A stretch of DNA of 64,000 bases from Novosphingobium sp. JCM 18896 (GTDB lineage Bacteria; Pseudomonadota; Alphaproteobacteria; Sphingomonadales; Sphingomonadaceae). The DNA lies in the NCBI RefSeq assembly GCF_025938095.1, contig NZ_JAPCZF010000004.1:62001-126000 (forward strand). The letters are read 5' to 3'. The notes below the pieces were generated by a model. The model worked only from the letters and a program-made list of their open reading frames with translations, made no database searches and had not been told where the DNA came from. Of the stretch, positions 29,493 through 37,763 are shown in pieces. Position numbers and translations under genes: made by a program. The first letter of the stretch is position 1; the number at the start of each line of letters is the position of its first letter.

Positions 29493-30247
29493 TCCCCTCG
29501 CTCCCCCTGTTCCACCGCGTGGCCGGCCAGCCGGTGATCGTGCTGGGCGAGGGGGAGGCGGCTGAGGCCAAGCGCCGGCTGGTCGAGCGCGCGGGCGGCG
29601 TGGTCGTCGGCGCCGACGATCGCGCGGCGCGGCTGGCCTTCGTTGCCAGCGAGGAGCCCGATGCGGTGGCGGCCGAGCTGCGCGCGCGCGGCGTGCTGGT
29701 CAACGTGGTCGATCGGCCCGAGCTCTGCGATTTCACCACGCCTTCTGTGCTCGACCGTTCGCCGGTGTTGATCGCGATCGGCACGGGCGGTGTCTCGGCG
29801 GGCTTCGCCAAGGCGCTGCGCCTGCGGCTCGAAGCCGTGCTGCCGCAAGGGCTGGGCCGCCTAGCCGAGAAGCTCGGCGCCGCGCGCGGGGCGATGCGCA
29901 AGCGCTGGCCCGATGCCGGCGATCGCCGCCGCGCGCTCGACGATGCGCTGGCCGAGGGCGGCGCGGTCGGGCTGCTGGCCGAGGATGCGGCCGATCGTGT
30001 GACACCCTGGCTCGAAGGCGCCGTGACCAACAGCGGCGGCGTGGTCGAGATCCGCCTGCGCAGCGACGATCCCGAGGACCTGACCCTGCGCGAGGCGCGG
30101 CTGCTCGGCTCGGCCGACGTGCTGGCTTACGAACGCGGCATCGCCGCGGTGGTGCTCGACCGCGCGCGCGCCGATGCGGTGCGGGTGGTGTTGGAGCTGG
30201 GGGAAGAGGCGCCCGAAGCGACCGGGCTGGTCGTGGTGCTGCGCTAA
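29489..30247 (+). CDS. Precorrin-2 dehydrogenase/sirohydrochlorin ferrochelatase-like protein (CysG N-terminal type)
   Basis: 252 residues. It starts PLFHRVAGQPVIVLGEGEAAEAKRRLVERAG, the Rossmann nucleotide-binding start of siroheme-synthase N domains, and continues to VLIAIGTGGVSAGFAKALRLRLEAVLPQGLG, the conserved S-x-G-x-S/A region. The C-terminal methyltransferase module of full CysG is not complete: only about 50 residues follow that resemble its opening (VEIRLRSDDPEDLTLREARLLGSADVLAYE). It would make siroheme for sulfite or nitrite reductase. Overlapping lysA, it may be translated with it. Confidence 0.82.
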   Translation: MIPSLPLFHRVAGQPVIVLGEGEAAEAKRRLVERAGGVVVGADDRAARLAFVASEEPDAVAAELRARGVLVNVVDRPELCDFTTPSVLDRSPVLIAIGTGGVSAGFAKALRLRLEAVLPQGLGRLAEKLGAARGAMRKRWPDAGDRRRALDDALAEGGAVGLLAEDAADRVTPWLEGAVTNSGGVVEIRLRSDDPEDLTLREARLLGSADVLAYERGIAAVVLDRARADAVRVVLELGEEAPEATGLVVVLR

Positions 30248-30381
30248 TCCTCCCCAGAATGGGGAGGGGGACCATGCGCAGCATGGTGGAGGGGGCCATC
30301 GGCCGCCCGCAGCGTTTGTCGAGAGCCCCCTCCACCACGCCGCTGCGCGTCGCGGTCCCCCTCCCCGTTCCGGGGAGGATG
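30246..30381. repeat. Palindromic repeat element, copy 1 (family A)
   Basis: A 136-bp element with nested arms: TCCTCCCC at 30248 pairs with GGGGAGGA ending at 30379, 13-bp arms at 30261-30273 and 30354-30366 match perfectly, and 12-bp arms at 30285-30296 and 30325-30336 match perfectly. Each end also folds alone (CCTCCCC-N5-GGGGAGG). A second copy is at 48152-48285. Both sit between convergent genes. Confidence 0.85.
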
Positions 30382-30385
30382 AATG

Positions 30386-30781
30386 CTAGCCCTTCGCCGC
30401 CGCGATCATCACATGCATTTCGGCGCGGGCGAGCGGCTTGGCGCGGTCGTCCTGCCAGGCTTCGGCGCTGACGTTGACCAGCCGGCGGCCCTCGCGGATC
30501 ACGCGGCCCACGGCATAGGTCCGTTTCTGAACGCCGCCACGCATGAACTGGACCGAGACGTTGACCGGCTTGAGCCGGTGCATGTCGATGCCCAGCGCCG
30601 AGCGCACGGCGGTGACCGCCGCCATTTCGAGCAGGCCGCTGAGCGCGCCGCCGTGCCAGAAGCCCGGCCGCCCGGCGACGCGCGGGCCATAGTCGCAACC
30701 GAGCACGGGCACATCGCCGTCCATGTGGTCGATCGTGCAGCCGAGGCCGAGCGCATAGGGCGGCAGGATGATCGTCGTCAT
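30386..30781 (-). CDS. PaaI family hotdog thioesterase (first of a tandem pair)
   Basis: 131 residues with a single hotdog domain. RPGFWHGGALSGLLEMAAVTA matches the H-G-G-x-x-x-x-L/M-x-D-x-A signature, though the usual Asp is Glu/Met here. SVQFMRGG is the family's second strand motif. It likely hydrolyses an acyl-CoA; the substrate is unknown. Its start overlaps the stop of the upstream thioesterase gene by 4 bp, so the pair may form one complex. Confidence 0.82.
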   Translation of the reverse strand: MTTIILPPYALGLGCTIDHMDGDVPVLGCDYGPRVAGRPGFWHGGALSGLLEMAAVTAVRSALGIDMHRLKPVNVSVQFMRGGVQKRTYAVGRVIREGRRLVNVSAEAWQDDRAKPLARAEMHVMIAAAKG

Positions 30782-31245
30782 GCCGGCGTCTCCCCGCCGA
30801 CCAGGATGAAGCTCCCGACGACGTGCGCGACGGGATCGTCGATGCTCTCGTCATAGGCGACGCCGCGGACGAAGGCGAAGCTGCGGGTGATCTTGTAGCA
30901 CTCGCCGCGGCCGATCACGGTCGCGCCGGGGCGGGCCGGGCGCATGTAGTCGACGCGCAGGTCGACGGTCACCTGCGGCAGGAAGGAGCCGCGCTTCTTC
31001 CACACGGCGATGCCCGTGGCATTGTCCATCAGGCTGATGATCGGGCCCGAGGCGAGCACGCCGCTGTCGGCATCGGCGACGATGTCGGCGTGCCAGGGCA
31101 GCGCGATCTCGACCCAGTCGGGCCCTTCCGCGTGGCGCTTCATGTCGAGCCAGGCGCTGTGGCCCATGATCTTCATCGCGTCCGCGACCGTAGCGAAATC
31201 GAACGGTGCGCCGGGCTCGAAGTTCGAGGATGCCGAGGAGGTCAT
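30778..31245 (-). CDS. PaaI family hotdog thioesterase (second of a tandem pair)
   Basis: 155 residues. SGPIISLMDNATGIAVWKKRG carries the conserved Asp-Asn of the hotdog active site, followed by TVDLRVDYMRPARPG, the standard second motif. It is the first gene of a two-gene minus-strand operon with the shorter thioesterase. The pair is diverged from, not duplicated recently as, each other. It is divergent from the small-peptide cassette with 118 bp between starts and an AT-rich promoter-like stretch at 31275-31294. Confidence 0.85.
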   Translation of the reverse strand: MTSSASSNFEPGAPFDFATVADAMKIMGHSAWLDMKRHAEGPDWVEIALPWHADIVADADSGVLASGPIISLMDNATGIAVWKKRGSFLPQVTVDLRVDYMRPARPGATVIGRGECYKITRSFAFVRGVAYDESIDDPVAHVVGSFILVGGETPA

Positions 31246-31363
31246 GGCCTTCGCTCTGCTGGCGCGGAGAGGCGATTACAATGTTTTAATTTAGGTCTGC
31301 GGCCCCGCTTGGACACATTCCGGCCGGCGGGGCGATGGGGCTCCGCATGCACAGGGGTCTGCC

Positions 31364-31528
31364 ATGAACCTTCCCAAGATCGACATTTCGTCGCTTCCCG
31401 ATCTCGACCAGCTCACCGGCCTGTTCGGCAGCCTGGTCGATGCTGCCAAGGTGCAGTCGTCGGACGACACGATCGTCATCCTGATGACCTTCCTCTACGA
31501 ACTGAACCCCACCCGCGGGCTGTTCTGA
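31364..31528 (+). CDS. 54-residue acidic peptide, first gene of an unrecognised cassette
   Basis: An ATG with CAGGGG 6 nt upstream opens 54 codons. The N-terminal half is MNLPKIDISSLPDLDQLTGL and the C-terminal half holds DDTIVILMTFLYELNP before a short RGLF tail. It is acidic, lacks Cys, and has two amphipathic or hydrophobic segments; there is no signal peptide. Spacing of 10 bp to the next gene and coding-like GC bias argue it is real. It could be a precursor peptide, a small regulator or a subunit; no family is recognised. Confidence 0.65.
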   Translation: MNLPKIDISSLPDLDQLTGLFGSLVDAAKVQSSDDTIVILMTFLYELNPTRGLF

Positions 31529-31538
31529 GGAAGGCGGG

Positions 31539-32516
31539 GTGATCGTTCATCCCGATCTGCGCGCGCTGCGGAGCGACGATGCTCCGCAGCGCCAGACGCA
31601 GGAGGAGCTCTACCGGGCGGTAGGCGCCTGGCGCGAGACGTCCGAGGTCGCCGCCGTTCTGGCCGGTCTTGCGCGCTATGCCGAGGGAGCCTCGCTGGCC
31701 GACTGTGCCGCGCTCGCCGCGCTGTTCGACGAGGCTAGCGACCTGGCGCTGCCGCTGACGCGCGCCTTCGCCGCGGCTGCCGCACAAGGCTTGGCCGCGG
31801 CGCCGCTCGGCTATCTGCCGCTGCGCCATTTCAGCGACGGGGTGATCTCCACCCTGCTGCTCGGTCATGCCGGATCGGTGACCCTGTCGCTCGTCGCGGT
31901 CGACGGCGCCGGCCTGGCCGCGCGGCCGAGCCCGATCGCGGTCGATTTCCGTCCGAGCGACGTGACCGAACGCGTGCTGGCGGGGGCGGCCGAGGCCGAG
32001 CTGATCTCCTGTCGGTCGCTCGGCGATCGTCTGGCGGAGCTGTCGCGCGCACCGCTGGCGCTGTTGCCGGGGCAGGTGATCCGCCGTGACGGCGCCCGAA
32101 CCGCGATGCTGCTTGGCGAGGTCACGTGTTGTCTCGTTACCCTGCGGCTCCAGCGCCGCCGCGCCGACGACGGGCCGACGCGCGAATATGCGCTGGCCGA
32201 CGGGCGGCTGCTTCACCAGGCCGCGAGCAATCCGCGCGATAGCCGGCTCGAACTGACCATGGCGCTGCTCGGTCGTATGGGCCGTGCCGATGCCGCGCCG
32301 CATATCGCCAACTTGGCGCGCGCGGGCGGCAGCACAGCCATGCGCTGGCAGGCGCTGCGCGAATGCCTGGCGCTCGACACGGCCGAGGGTTTCGCGGCGC
32401 TGACCGCGGTCGCGACTTCGCCCGAGGATCCGCTGGCCCCGATTGCCGGAACGCTGCGCGCGCAGCTCGTCGAAACCTATCCCCAGCTCGGAGCGCTCGA
32501 ACCATGCCCCGCGTGA
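31539..32516 (+). CDS. Uncharacterised protein, distant homologue of the next gene product
   Basis: 325 residues from GTG preceded by GAGGAAGG. No confident domain. The middle (LRHFSDGVISTLLLGHAGSV, then LPGQVIRRDGARTAMLLGEV) and the Ala/Leu-rich helical tail (SRLELTMALLGRMGRADAAP, MRWQALRECLALDTAEGF) parallel the same regions of the downstream protein, whose cupin-like histidines it lacks. It is likely a degenerate or regulatory partner. Overlap of 13 bp with the next start suggests coupled translation. Confidence 0.65.
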   Translation: MIVHPDLRALRSDDAPQRQTQEELYRAVGAWRETSEVAAVLAGLARYAEGASLADCAALAALFDEASDLALPLTRAFAAAAAQGLAAAPLGYLPLRHFSDGVISTLLLGHAGSVTLSLVAVDGAGLAARPSPIAVDFRPSDVTERVLAGAAEAELISCRSLGDRLAELSRAPLALLPGQVIRRDGARTAMLLGEVTCCLVTLRLQRRRADDGPTREYALADGRLLHQAASNPRDSRLELTMALLGRMGRADAAPHIANLARAGGSTAMRWQALRECLALDTAEGFAALTAVATSPEDPLAPIAGTLRAQLVETYPQLGALEPCPA

Positions 32517-33400
32517 TCGAAGCGGTGGATGCCACCACCGCCAGCCTGCCCGAATGCATCGATGCGCTGATGTCGCGCGGCTTCGAGCCGACTGATGAAG
32601 ATAGCCTCCAACATGCCGCCGGCCTGCTGCGCCGGCTGGGCAACGATCGGACCTTCCTCGGCGACCTGCTCGTCGCGGAACTCGCGCAAGGCCTGCGCAG
32701 CGATGACGGCATGGCCTCCTACGGCCCGCAGGTGGTCATGCTCTCGCCCGCCGGCGCGGCGCCCGACTTCTTCCTGCGCGCCAACATCTGGCCCTCGGCC
32801 GACGAACATACGATGCGCGCGAGCGGCGGCGAGACCTTCGTCTACGGCGTGCCGCACGATCACAATTTCGACTTCCTGACGCTCGGCTACTTCGGCCCCG
32901 GCTATTGGAGCGACTATTACGAATACGACTATGCCGCGGTCGACGGCTGGCGCGGCGAGGCGGTCGACCTGCGCTTCGTCGAGCGCACGCGGCTCGCCGA
33001 AGGCAAGATCATGCACTACCGCGCGCACCGCGACATCCACGCGCAGCTCGCCGCCGATGCGCTCTCGGTATCGATAAATGTCGTCCACACGGGGGCGGCG
33101 CAGGGCTGGTTCGATCAGTACCGTTTCGATCTCGACGCCAAGCGCATCACCGGCGTGCTCAACAACGGTGCGAGCGAGGCCTTCGTGCGAATCGCCGTCG
33201 GCCTGGGCAGTGAGGAAGCCAAGGATCTGGCGCTGCGCTTCGGCCAAACCCATCCGAGCGACCGCATGCGGCTCGCCGCCTGGAGCGCGCTGGCCTCGGT
33301 CGAGGCCGATCGCGATTCGGTCTGGCGGACGGCGGAGACCTGCGGCAGCCGCCTCGTCGCCGCCGAGGCACGGCGCGAGCGGGGCGCTATCGCGGCTTAG
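32504..33400 (+). CDS. Uncharacterised cupin-like protein with HxH motif
   Basis: 298 residues. GVPHDHNFDFLTLGYFGPGY places two His and two Asp like the first cupin metal motif, and GKIMHYRAHRDIHAQLAADA gives further His before a strand ending SVSIN, like the second. The tail (about 215-290) is helical with HEAT-like spacing (MRLAAWSALASVEADRDSVW). I recall related proteins annotated loosely as hypothetical or even transposase; nothing here supports a transposase. A metal-dependent enzyme acting on the cassette peptide or its product is possible but speculative. Its end overlaps the opposing gene by 4 bp. Confidence 0.65.
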   Translation: MPRVIEAVDATTASLPECIDALMSRGFEPTDEDSLQHAAGLLRRLGNDRTFLGDLLVAELAQGLRSDDGMASYGPQVVMLSPAGAAPDFFLRANIWPSADEHTMRASGGETFVYGVPHDHNFDFLTLGYFGPGYWSDYYEYDYAAVDGWRGEAVDLRFVERTRLAEGKIMHYRAHRDIHAQLAADALSVSINVVHTGAAQGWFDQYRFDLDAKRITGVLNNGASEAFVRIAVGLGSEEAKDLALRFGQTHPSDRMRLAAWSALASVEADRDSVWRTAETCGSRLVAAEARRERGAIAA

Positions 33401-33639
33401 GAGGGATCGCCGGGGGCGGCGCTCAGGTCTGCCGCGATCTGCTGTTCGGCCGCGCTCGCTTCCGCGACGAGCATGCGCAGGGCTTCGGCCGTATCCTCGA
33501 GAAGACGCGAACTGATCGGTTTCTCACCGTTGGCAAAGCGGCGAAGCGCGCGTTCGTCTATGCCGAGGCGCCGCGAGGCGGCGGTGATACCCCCGAACAC
33601 CTGGAGGCAATGGGCGAAGAGGTCCTGTCGGTCGTGCAT
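33397..33639 (-). CDS. Small helix-turn-helix protein
   Basis: 80 residues. GGITAASRRLGIDERALRRFANGEKPIS reads as an XRE-like or MqsA/YdaS-like helix-turn-helix, then a helical tail (SRLLEDTAEALRMLVAEASA). It is probably a DNA-binding protein of unknown target. It begins 44 bp after ruvX ends on the same strand and its 3' end overlaps the cassette gene on the other strand. Confidence 0.6.
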   Translation of the reverse strand: MHDRQDLFAHCLQVFGGITAASRRLGIDERALRRFANGEKPISSRLLEDTAEALRMLVAEASAAEQQIAADLSAAPGDPS

Positions 33640-33683
33640 GATGAAACCTTCGTGATGCTGGGGCTGATGGCCAGCCCTCGCGC

Positions 33684-34151
33684 TTAGAGAATTCCCCCGG
33701 CCAGCGCGTCGATCGCGGCCTGGAGGATCACCGCAGCAGCGGCGGAATCGATTCGTGTCGCGCGCTTGGCGCGGCTCATGTCCTGCTCGATCAGTCCGCG
33801 CTCGGCGCCGACGGTGGACCAGCGCTCGTCCCACAGCAGGATCGGCAACTCCAGCACCGCCAGGTTGCGGGCATAGGCGCGGCTCGCCTGGCTGCGCGGG
33901 CCTTCGCTGCCGTCCATGTTGAGCGGCAGGCCGATGACTACGCCCTTGACCGAGCGCTCGCGAATCAGCTCCGCCAGTAGCGCTTTGTCCGCGCCGAACT
34001 TGCCGCGCTTGAGCGTTTTGCCCGGCGAGGCGAAGCGCCAGCCGGCGTCGGCGAAGGCCGTGCCGATCGTCTGCGTGCCGAGGTCGAGCCCGATCAGCGC
34101 GCCGCCTCCGGGCAAGGCATCGCGGAACTCGGGGGTTATCGTAGTGATCAC
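33684..34151 (-). CDS. ruvX: Putative pre-16S rRNA nuclease/Holliday junction resolvase-like YqgF
   Basis: 155 residues from GTG. It begins with the RNase H-like strand LIGLDLGTQTIGTAFAD (catalytic Asp), then KGVVIGLPLNMDGSEGPR and LWDERWSTVGAE with conserved Asp-Glu, and IDSAAAAVILQAAID with the last Asp. The family matures the 5' end of 16S rRNA. The GTG overlaps the upstream gene stop as GTGA, so a non-ATG start is used in a coupled position. Confidence 0.9.
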   Translation of the reverse strand: MITTITPEFRDALPGGGALIGLDLGTQTIGTAFADAGWRFASPGKTLKRGKFGADKALLAELIRERSVKGVVIGLPLNMDGSEGPRSQASRAYARNLAVLELPILLWDERWSTVGAERGLIEQDMSRAKRATRIDSAAAAVILQAAIDALAGGIL

Positions 34152-35275
34152 TGCGCCGACGCCTTGGACGCAGCCTTGGCCGCGACGCGGCGCGCGACGT
34201 CGGCGCGCAGGTTCGCCCAGAACAAGGGGATGTCGTAGACGTGATAGTTGTTGCCGGGGCCGACATAGGGACCGAGGTCGGGTGGCGAGCCGATGTAGAG
34301 CAGGCCGTCGCTGCCGCAGCGCGCGGGAACCATCGTGGGCACCAGCCGGCCGGCCTTCTTCTCGAGATCGGGGATCAGGGTACCGAGATTTGCCTTGGCA
34401 TCGGCGGCTCCGCCCGCGGTCCCCGTCAGCGGATTGCTGCAGAGGAAGGCGCTGTCGCCGACCGGCTTGCCGTCGAGCCCCGGATGCTGGTGATAGGATT
34501 CGAGCAGCAGCTTGGTGTCGGCCGGCTCGGCGAAGCTCATCCACGAGACCACGCAGCCGGCGTCCTCCGGCTTGGCGCAGGCGGGCAGGCCCATCGCCGG
34601 CAGGTCGTGATCGAGCGAGATCGGCCAACCGATCGCATAGACTGCGGCGATTCTCGCCGCCAAAGGCGTGCCGGCCACGCGGTCGCGCAGCAGGCGCTTG
34701 AGGTGCAGCGCGCCCTGGCTGTGCCCGGCGAGGACGATCGGCTCGTCCTTGTCGACGCCGGCAATGAACGTGTCGAAGGCGAGCAGCACGTCGGCATAGG
34801 CGGCGTCGAGCGCCTGGCCGGCCTGCGGATCGTCGGTCAGGAAGGCGCCGAAGGCCGCCTGACGATAGCGCGGCGCCCAGAGATCGGCACTGGCGTTGAA
34901 CGGACTGGCCATGCCGCGCACGAAGGTCTCGGCCAGCTCACGCGCCTTGGTATCGTCGAGCGGGGCGTTCCAGTGCGCCTTTTCGAGATAGGACGTCGGG
35001 TGGATGAAGAACACCGCGGCGTGCAGCGGCTGTGCCTCGGGCTTCTGCCCGGGCGGTAGCCAGCGCGCGGGATCCTGCGCGCCCAGGCCGGGGCGGGCGA
35101 TCCACATCTTCGGATCGTCGTAGACGTTCGCGGCCAGCGCGGCTTGCGGTGTGAACTTCGCGGTCGGCACGAAGGCCAGCTTGGTCAGGCTGTCGGACCA
35201 CAGCACCAGCGCCACCGCGCCGCCGAGCAGCAGGACCACGAAAGCGGCCATGACGTAGAGAAACTTGCGTGCCAT
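34148..35275 (-). CDS. DUF3089 alpha/beta-hydrolase-like protein
   Basis: 375 residues. An N-terminal membrane anchor (about 5-26) is followed by a periplasmic alpha/beta-hydrolase domain. FFIHPTSYLEKAHWNAP is the DUF3089 hallmark and IVLAGHSQGALHLKRLL carries the nucleophile elbow G-H-S-Q-G. The catalytic acid and His are likely near the C-terminus (NNYHVYDIPLF). The substrate is unknown. It is in a minus-strand run between a transporter gene and ruvX. Confidence 0.82.
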   Translation of the reverse strand: MARKFLYVMAAFVVLLLGGAVALVLWSDSLTKLAFVPTAKFTPQAALAANVYDDPKMWIARPGLGAQDPARWLPPGQKPEAQPLHAAVFFIHPTSYLEKAHWNAPLDDTKARELAETFVRGMASPFNASADLWAPRYRQAAFGAFLTDDPQAGQALDAAYADVLLAFDTFIAGVDKDEPIVLAGHSQGALHLKRLLRDRVAGTPLAARIAAVYAIGWPISLDHDLPAMGLPACAKPEDAGCVVSWMSFAEPADTKLLLESYHQHPGLDGKPVGDSAFLCSNPLTGTAGGAADAKANLGTLIPDLEKKAGRLVPTMVPARCGSDGLLYIGSPPDLGPYVGPGNNYHVYDIPLFWANLRADVARRVAAKAASKASAQ

Positions 35276-35281
35276 CGTCGG

Positions 35282-36403
35282 TTATTCAGCCCCTTCGGCT
35301 TCGAGGCGGGCGGCGCCGCGCTCGAGCCAGATCTTGATCATCGCCACCATCGGATCGGCCAGGATAAGGCCGATGATGCCGAACAGCACGCCCATGACGA
35401 GCTGCGCGCCGAGCACCAGGGCCGGCGCCAGGTCGACCGTGCGGCGCGCCACCATCGGCACGATGACATTGCCGTCGACCGTCTGCACCACGACATAGAC
35501 GACGATGCAGTAGATGCCCATGTTCACGCCTCCCGAGAAGCCCACGAGGATCATCAGCAGGCCCGAAAGCGGCGCGCCGATGTTGGGCAGGAAGGCGAGG
35601 AGGCCGGTCAGCAGGCCGAGCAGCGCGGCCATCGGCACGCCATAGGCGGTCAGCAGCAGCCAGGTGCAGACGCCCTCGAGCCCCATGCCGAGCAGGCGCC
35701 CGGCCATCAGCCGGCGCAGCGAGCGGCCCATGAGCTGCGCCGTGCCCTCGAAATAGTCGCGGCGGTCGGCGGGCATCATCCAGGCGACGCCGCGGCGGTA
35801 AAGCTGCGGCTCGACCGCGAAATAGATGCCCAGCACGATGATCAGGATCGTCGTGCCGACCGCGCCGATCAGCCCGCCGACCGCGGCGGTGAGCTGGCCG
35901 ACGCCGCCGATCGCCTTCTCGACGAAGCCCTGGACGTCGCGCGCCTCGATCGCGAAGCCGCGCTCGGACAGCCAGTGGATCACGCGCAGCGCCTGGGCCT
36001 CGACCGTGGCGGGCAGGGCGGCGGCCTGGGCGGCGATCTGGCTGCCGGCGAAATAGGCGGTCCAGACGAGGAAGGCGCCGACCACCACCAGAACGATCGC
36101 CACGCGCCAGCCGCGCCGGATCGGCAGGACCTTTTCGAGCAGCCGCGCGCCGCCGTCGACCATCGCGGCGAAGACCATGCCGGCGAAGATGATCAGCAGC
36201 GGCTGGGCCAGCAGCACGACCAGCGCGAACAGCGCGGCCATGCCGATCCAGACGAAGGCGCGCTTGGCTTCCTCGCGCAGCAGCGGATCGGCGATGTCGG
36301 TCGGCCCGACGCGCTGCGAGCGCGGTCGCTTGCGCTTGGGCGGGGCCGCCTTGACCACCGTGCTCGTGACGAGATCGGCTTTGGGCGGCTCCGCGTCGGT
36401 CAC
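35282..36403 (-). CDS. AI-2E family transporter (PerM/YdiK type)
   Basis: 373 residues from a GTG that overlaps the lepB stop (GTGA, 36400-36403). After a basic 40-residue N-terminus come about 8 membrane segments, with the family signature LLGLLTGLLAFLPNIGAPLSG and DGNVIVPMVARRTVDLAPAL. Family members export small molecules or sodium; the AI-2 name comes from E. coli TqsA and need not apply here. Confidence 0.85.
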   Translation of the reverse strand: MTDAEPPKADLVTSTVVKAAPPKRKRPRSQRVGPTDIADPLLREEAKRAFVWIGMAALFALVVLLAQPLLIIFAGMVFAAMVDGGARLLEKVLPIRRGWRVAIVLVVVGAFLVWTAYFAGSQIAAQAAALPATVEAQALRVIHWLSERGFAIEARDVQGFVEKAIGGVGQLTAAVGGLIGAVGTTILIIVLGIYFAVEPQLYRRGVAWMMPADRRDYFEGTAQLMGRSLRRLMAGRLLGMGLEGVCTWLLLTAYGVPMAALLGLLTGLLAFLPNIGAPLSGLLMILVGFSGGVNMGIYCIVVYVVVQTVDGNVIVPMVARRTVDLAPALVLGAQLVMGVLFGIIGLILADPMVAMIKIWLERGAARLEAEGAE

Positions 36404-37350
36404 GGCTTGTCCGTCGCAGCGGCCTTGGGTTCGACCGCGGGGCGCAGTGTCGACCAGGCCCGATCCCCGCGCAGCGAGGACCACCAGGACAGCGGGTTCC
36501 AGCTTTCGCTGCCGTCGAGCGAGAAGGTGATGAATTCGGCGCGGCCGCCGATGTTCGACAGCGGCACGGGGCCGCCGAGGCCGTTCTCTTCGATCGGGGC
36601 GCGGCTGTCGGCCGAATGGTCGCGGTTGTCGCCCATCAGGAAGACGTGGCCTGCGGGCACGGTTATCTCGGGCATGTGATCGAGCGTCTGATCGACGTGA
36701 TCGATGATCTTGTAGGTCGCGCCGTTGGGCAGCGTCTCGCGCAGGGTCGGCAGTTCGCAATAGTCGATGCCCGACTGTTCGCGGACCTTGAGGCCGGGGA
36801 AGGTCATCTCGTCGCAGGGCTGGTTGATATCGACCTTGACCAAGGTCGGCGGCTCGATCTCCTGCGAGATGGGCTTGCCGTTGAGCACGATCTGGCCGTT
36901 GACCACGGCGATGCGATCGCCGGGGAGGGCGACCACGCGCTTGATCAGGTCTTCCTTGCGGTTCTTGGGCACGACGATGACGATGTCGCCATATTCGGGC
37001 GTGCCGCCCATCACGCGCCAGGTGCCGCGCGGGAGCAGGTGGAACGACATCGACGACCAGTTCCAGCCGAACGGATACTTGCTGACCACCAGCCGGTCGC
37101 CGACCAGCAGGTTGGGCATCATCGAGATCGAGGGGATGTAGAACGGCTTGGCGATCAGGCTGTGGAAGCCGAGCACCGCCAGCAGCATCAGCGCGAGCCC
37201 GCGCAGTTCGCCGAACCAATCGACCCTATCCGACTTCGGCTGGTCGGACTTGGGCGGGCTCGCCGGCGGCATTTGCGACGCGGCGGCTTGGCGATCTTCG
37301 GCTTCCATGCGCTCCAGTTCTTCGATGTTCTTGTCCGGCTCTTCGTTCAT
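36400..37350 (-). CDS. lepB: Signal peptidase I
   Basis: 316 residues. A cytoplasmic charged N-terminus and one membrane segment (about 52-68, [19 protein letters not shown]) precede the catalytic Ser in [16 protein letters not shown] and the catalytic Lys in [15 protein letters not shown]. The later [15 protein letters not shown] is the standard SPase I box. It cleaves signal peptides of Sec and Tat substrates. It overlaps acpS by 4 bp (37347-37350). Confidence 0.95.
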   Translation of the reverse strand: MNEEPDKNIEELERMEAEDRQAAASQMPPASPPKSDQPKSDRVDWFGELRGLALMLLAVLGFHSLIAKPFYIPSISMMPNLLVGDRLVVSKYPFGWNWSSMSFHLLPRGTWRVMGGTPEYGDIVIVVPKNRKEDLIKRVVALPGDRIAVVNGQIVLNGKPISQEIEPPTLVKVDINQPCDEMTFPGLKVREQSGIDYCELPTLRETLPNGATYKIIDHVDQTLDHMPEITVPAGHVFLMGDNRDHSADSRAPIEENGLGGPVPLSNIGGRAEFITFSLDGSESWNPLSWWSSLRGDRAWSTLRPAVEPKAAATDKP

Positions 37351-37763
37351 GGCCGGTTCTCTTCGAGCTTGCGGGCCTCGATCACGACGAAGGCCTGGGC
37401 CCAGGGGTGATCGTCGGTCAGCGTCAGGTGGACCACGGCTTCGTGTCCCGCCGGGGTCAGCGCGGCGAGTCGCGCCGCGGCGCCGCCGGTGAGTGCCAGG
37501 GTCGGCGCGCCGTTCTTGGCGTTGACCACGCCGATGTCCTTGAGGAACACGCCTTCGGCGATGCCCGTGCCGACGGCCTTGGCGAAGGCTTCCTTGGCGG
37601 CGAATCGCTTGGCCAGGGTGCCGGCGCGGGTGAACGGGCGTTCGCTGGCCCGCGCGCGTTCAATGTCGGTGAAAGCGCGCTGCTCGAACCGATCGCCGAA
37701 GCGGTCGAGCGATTTCTGGATACGCTCGATGCTGCAGAGGTCGGAACCGATCGCGACGATCAT
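37347..37763 (-). CDS. acpS: Holo-acyl carrier protein synthase
   Basis: 138 residues, normal size. [14 protein letters not shown] contains the metal-binding Asp and [16 protein letters not shown] the Glu-Ala-Lys signature. It transfers 4'-phosphopantetheine from CoA to acyl carrier protein. It lies between pdxJ and lepB, a classic order in alphaproteobacteria, with 4-bp overlaps on both sides. Confidence 0.95.
   Translation of the reverse strand: MIVAIGSDLCSIERIQKSLDRFGDRFEQRAFTDIERARASERPFTRAGTLAKRFAAKEAFAKAVGTGIAEGVFLKDIGVVNAKNGAPTLALTGGAAARLAALTPAGHEAVVHLTLTDDHPWAQAFVVIEARKLEENRP

Noticed and set aside
32504..33400. Transposase
   Set aside because: I recall this label on similar proteins, but there is no DDE or HUH motif, no terminal inverted repeats and no target duplication around it.
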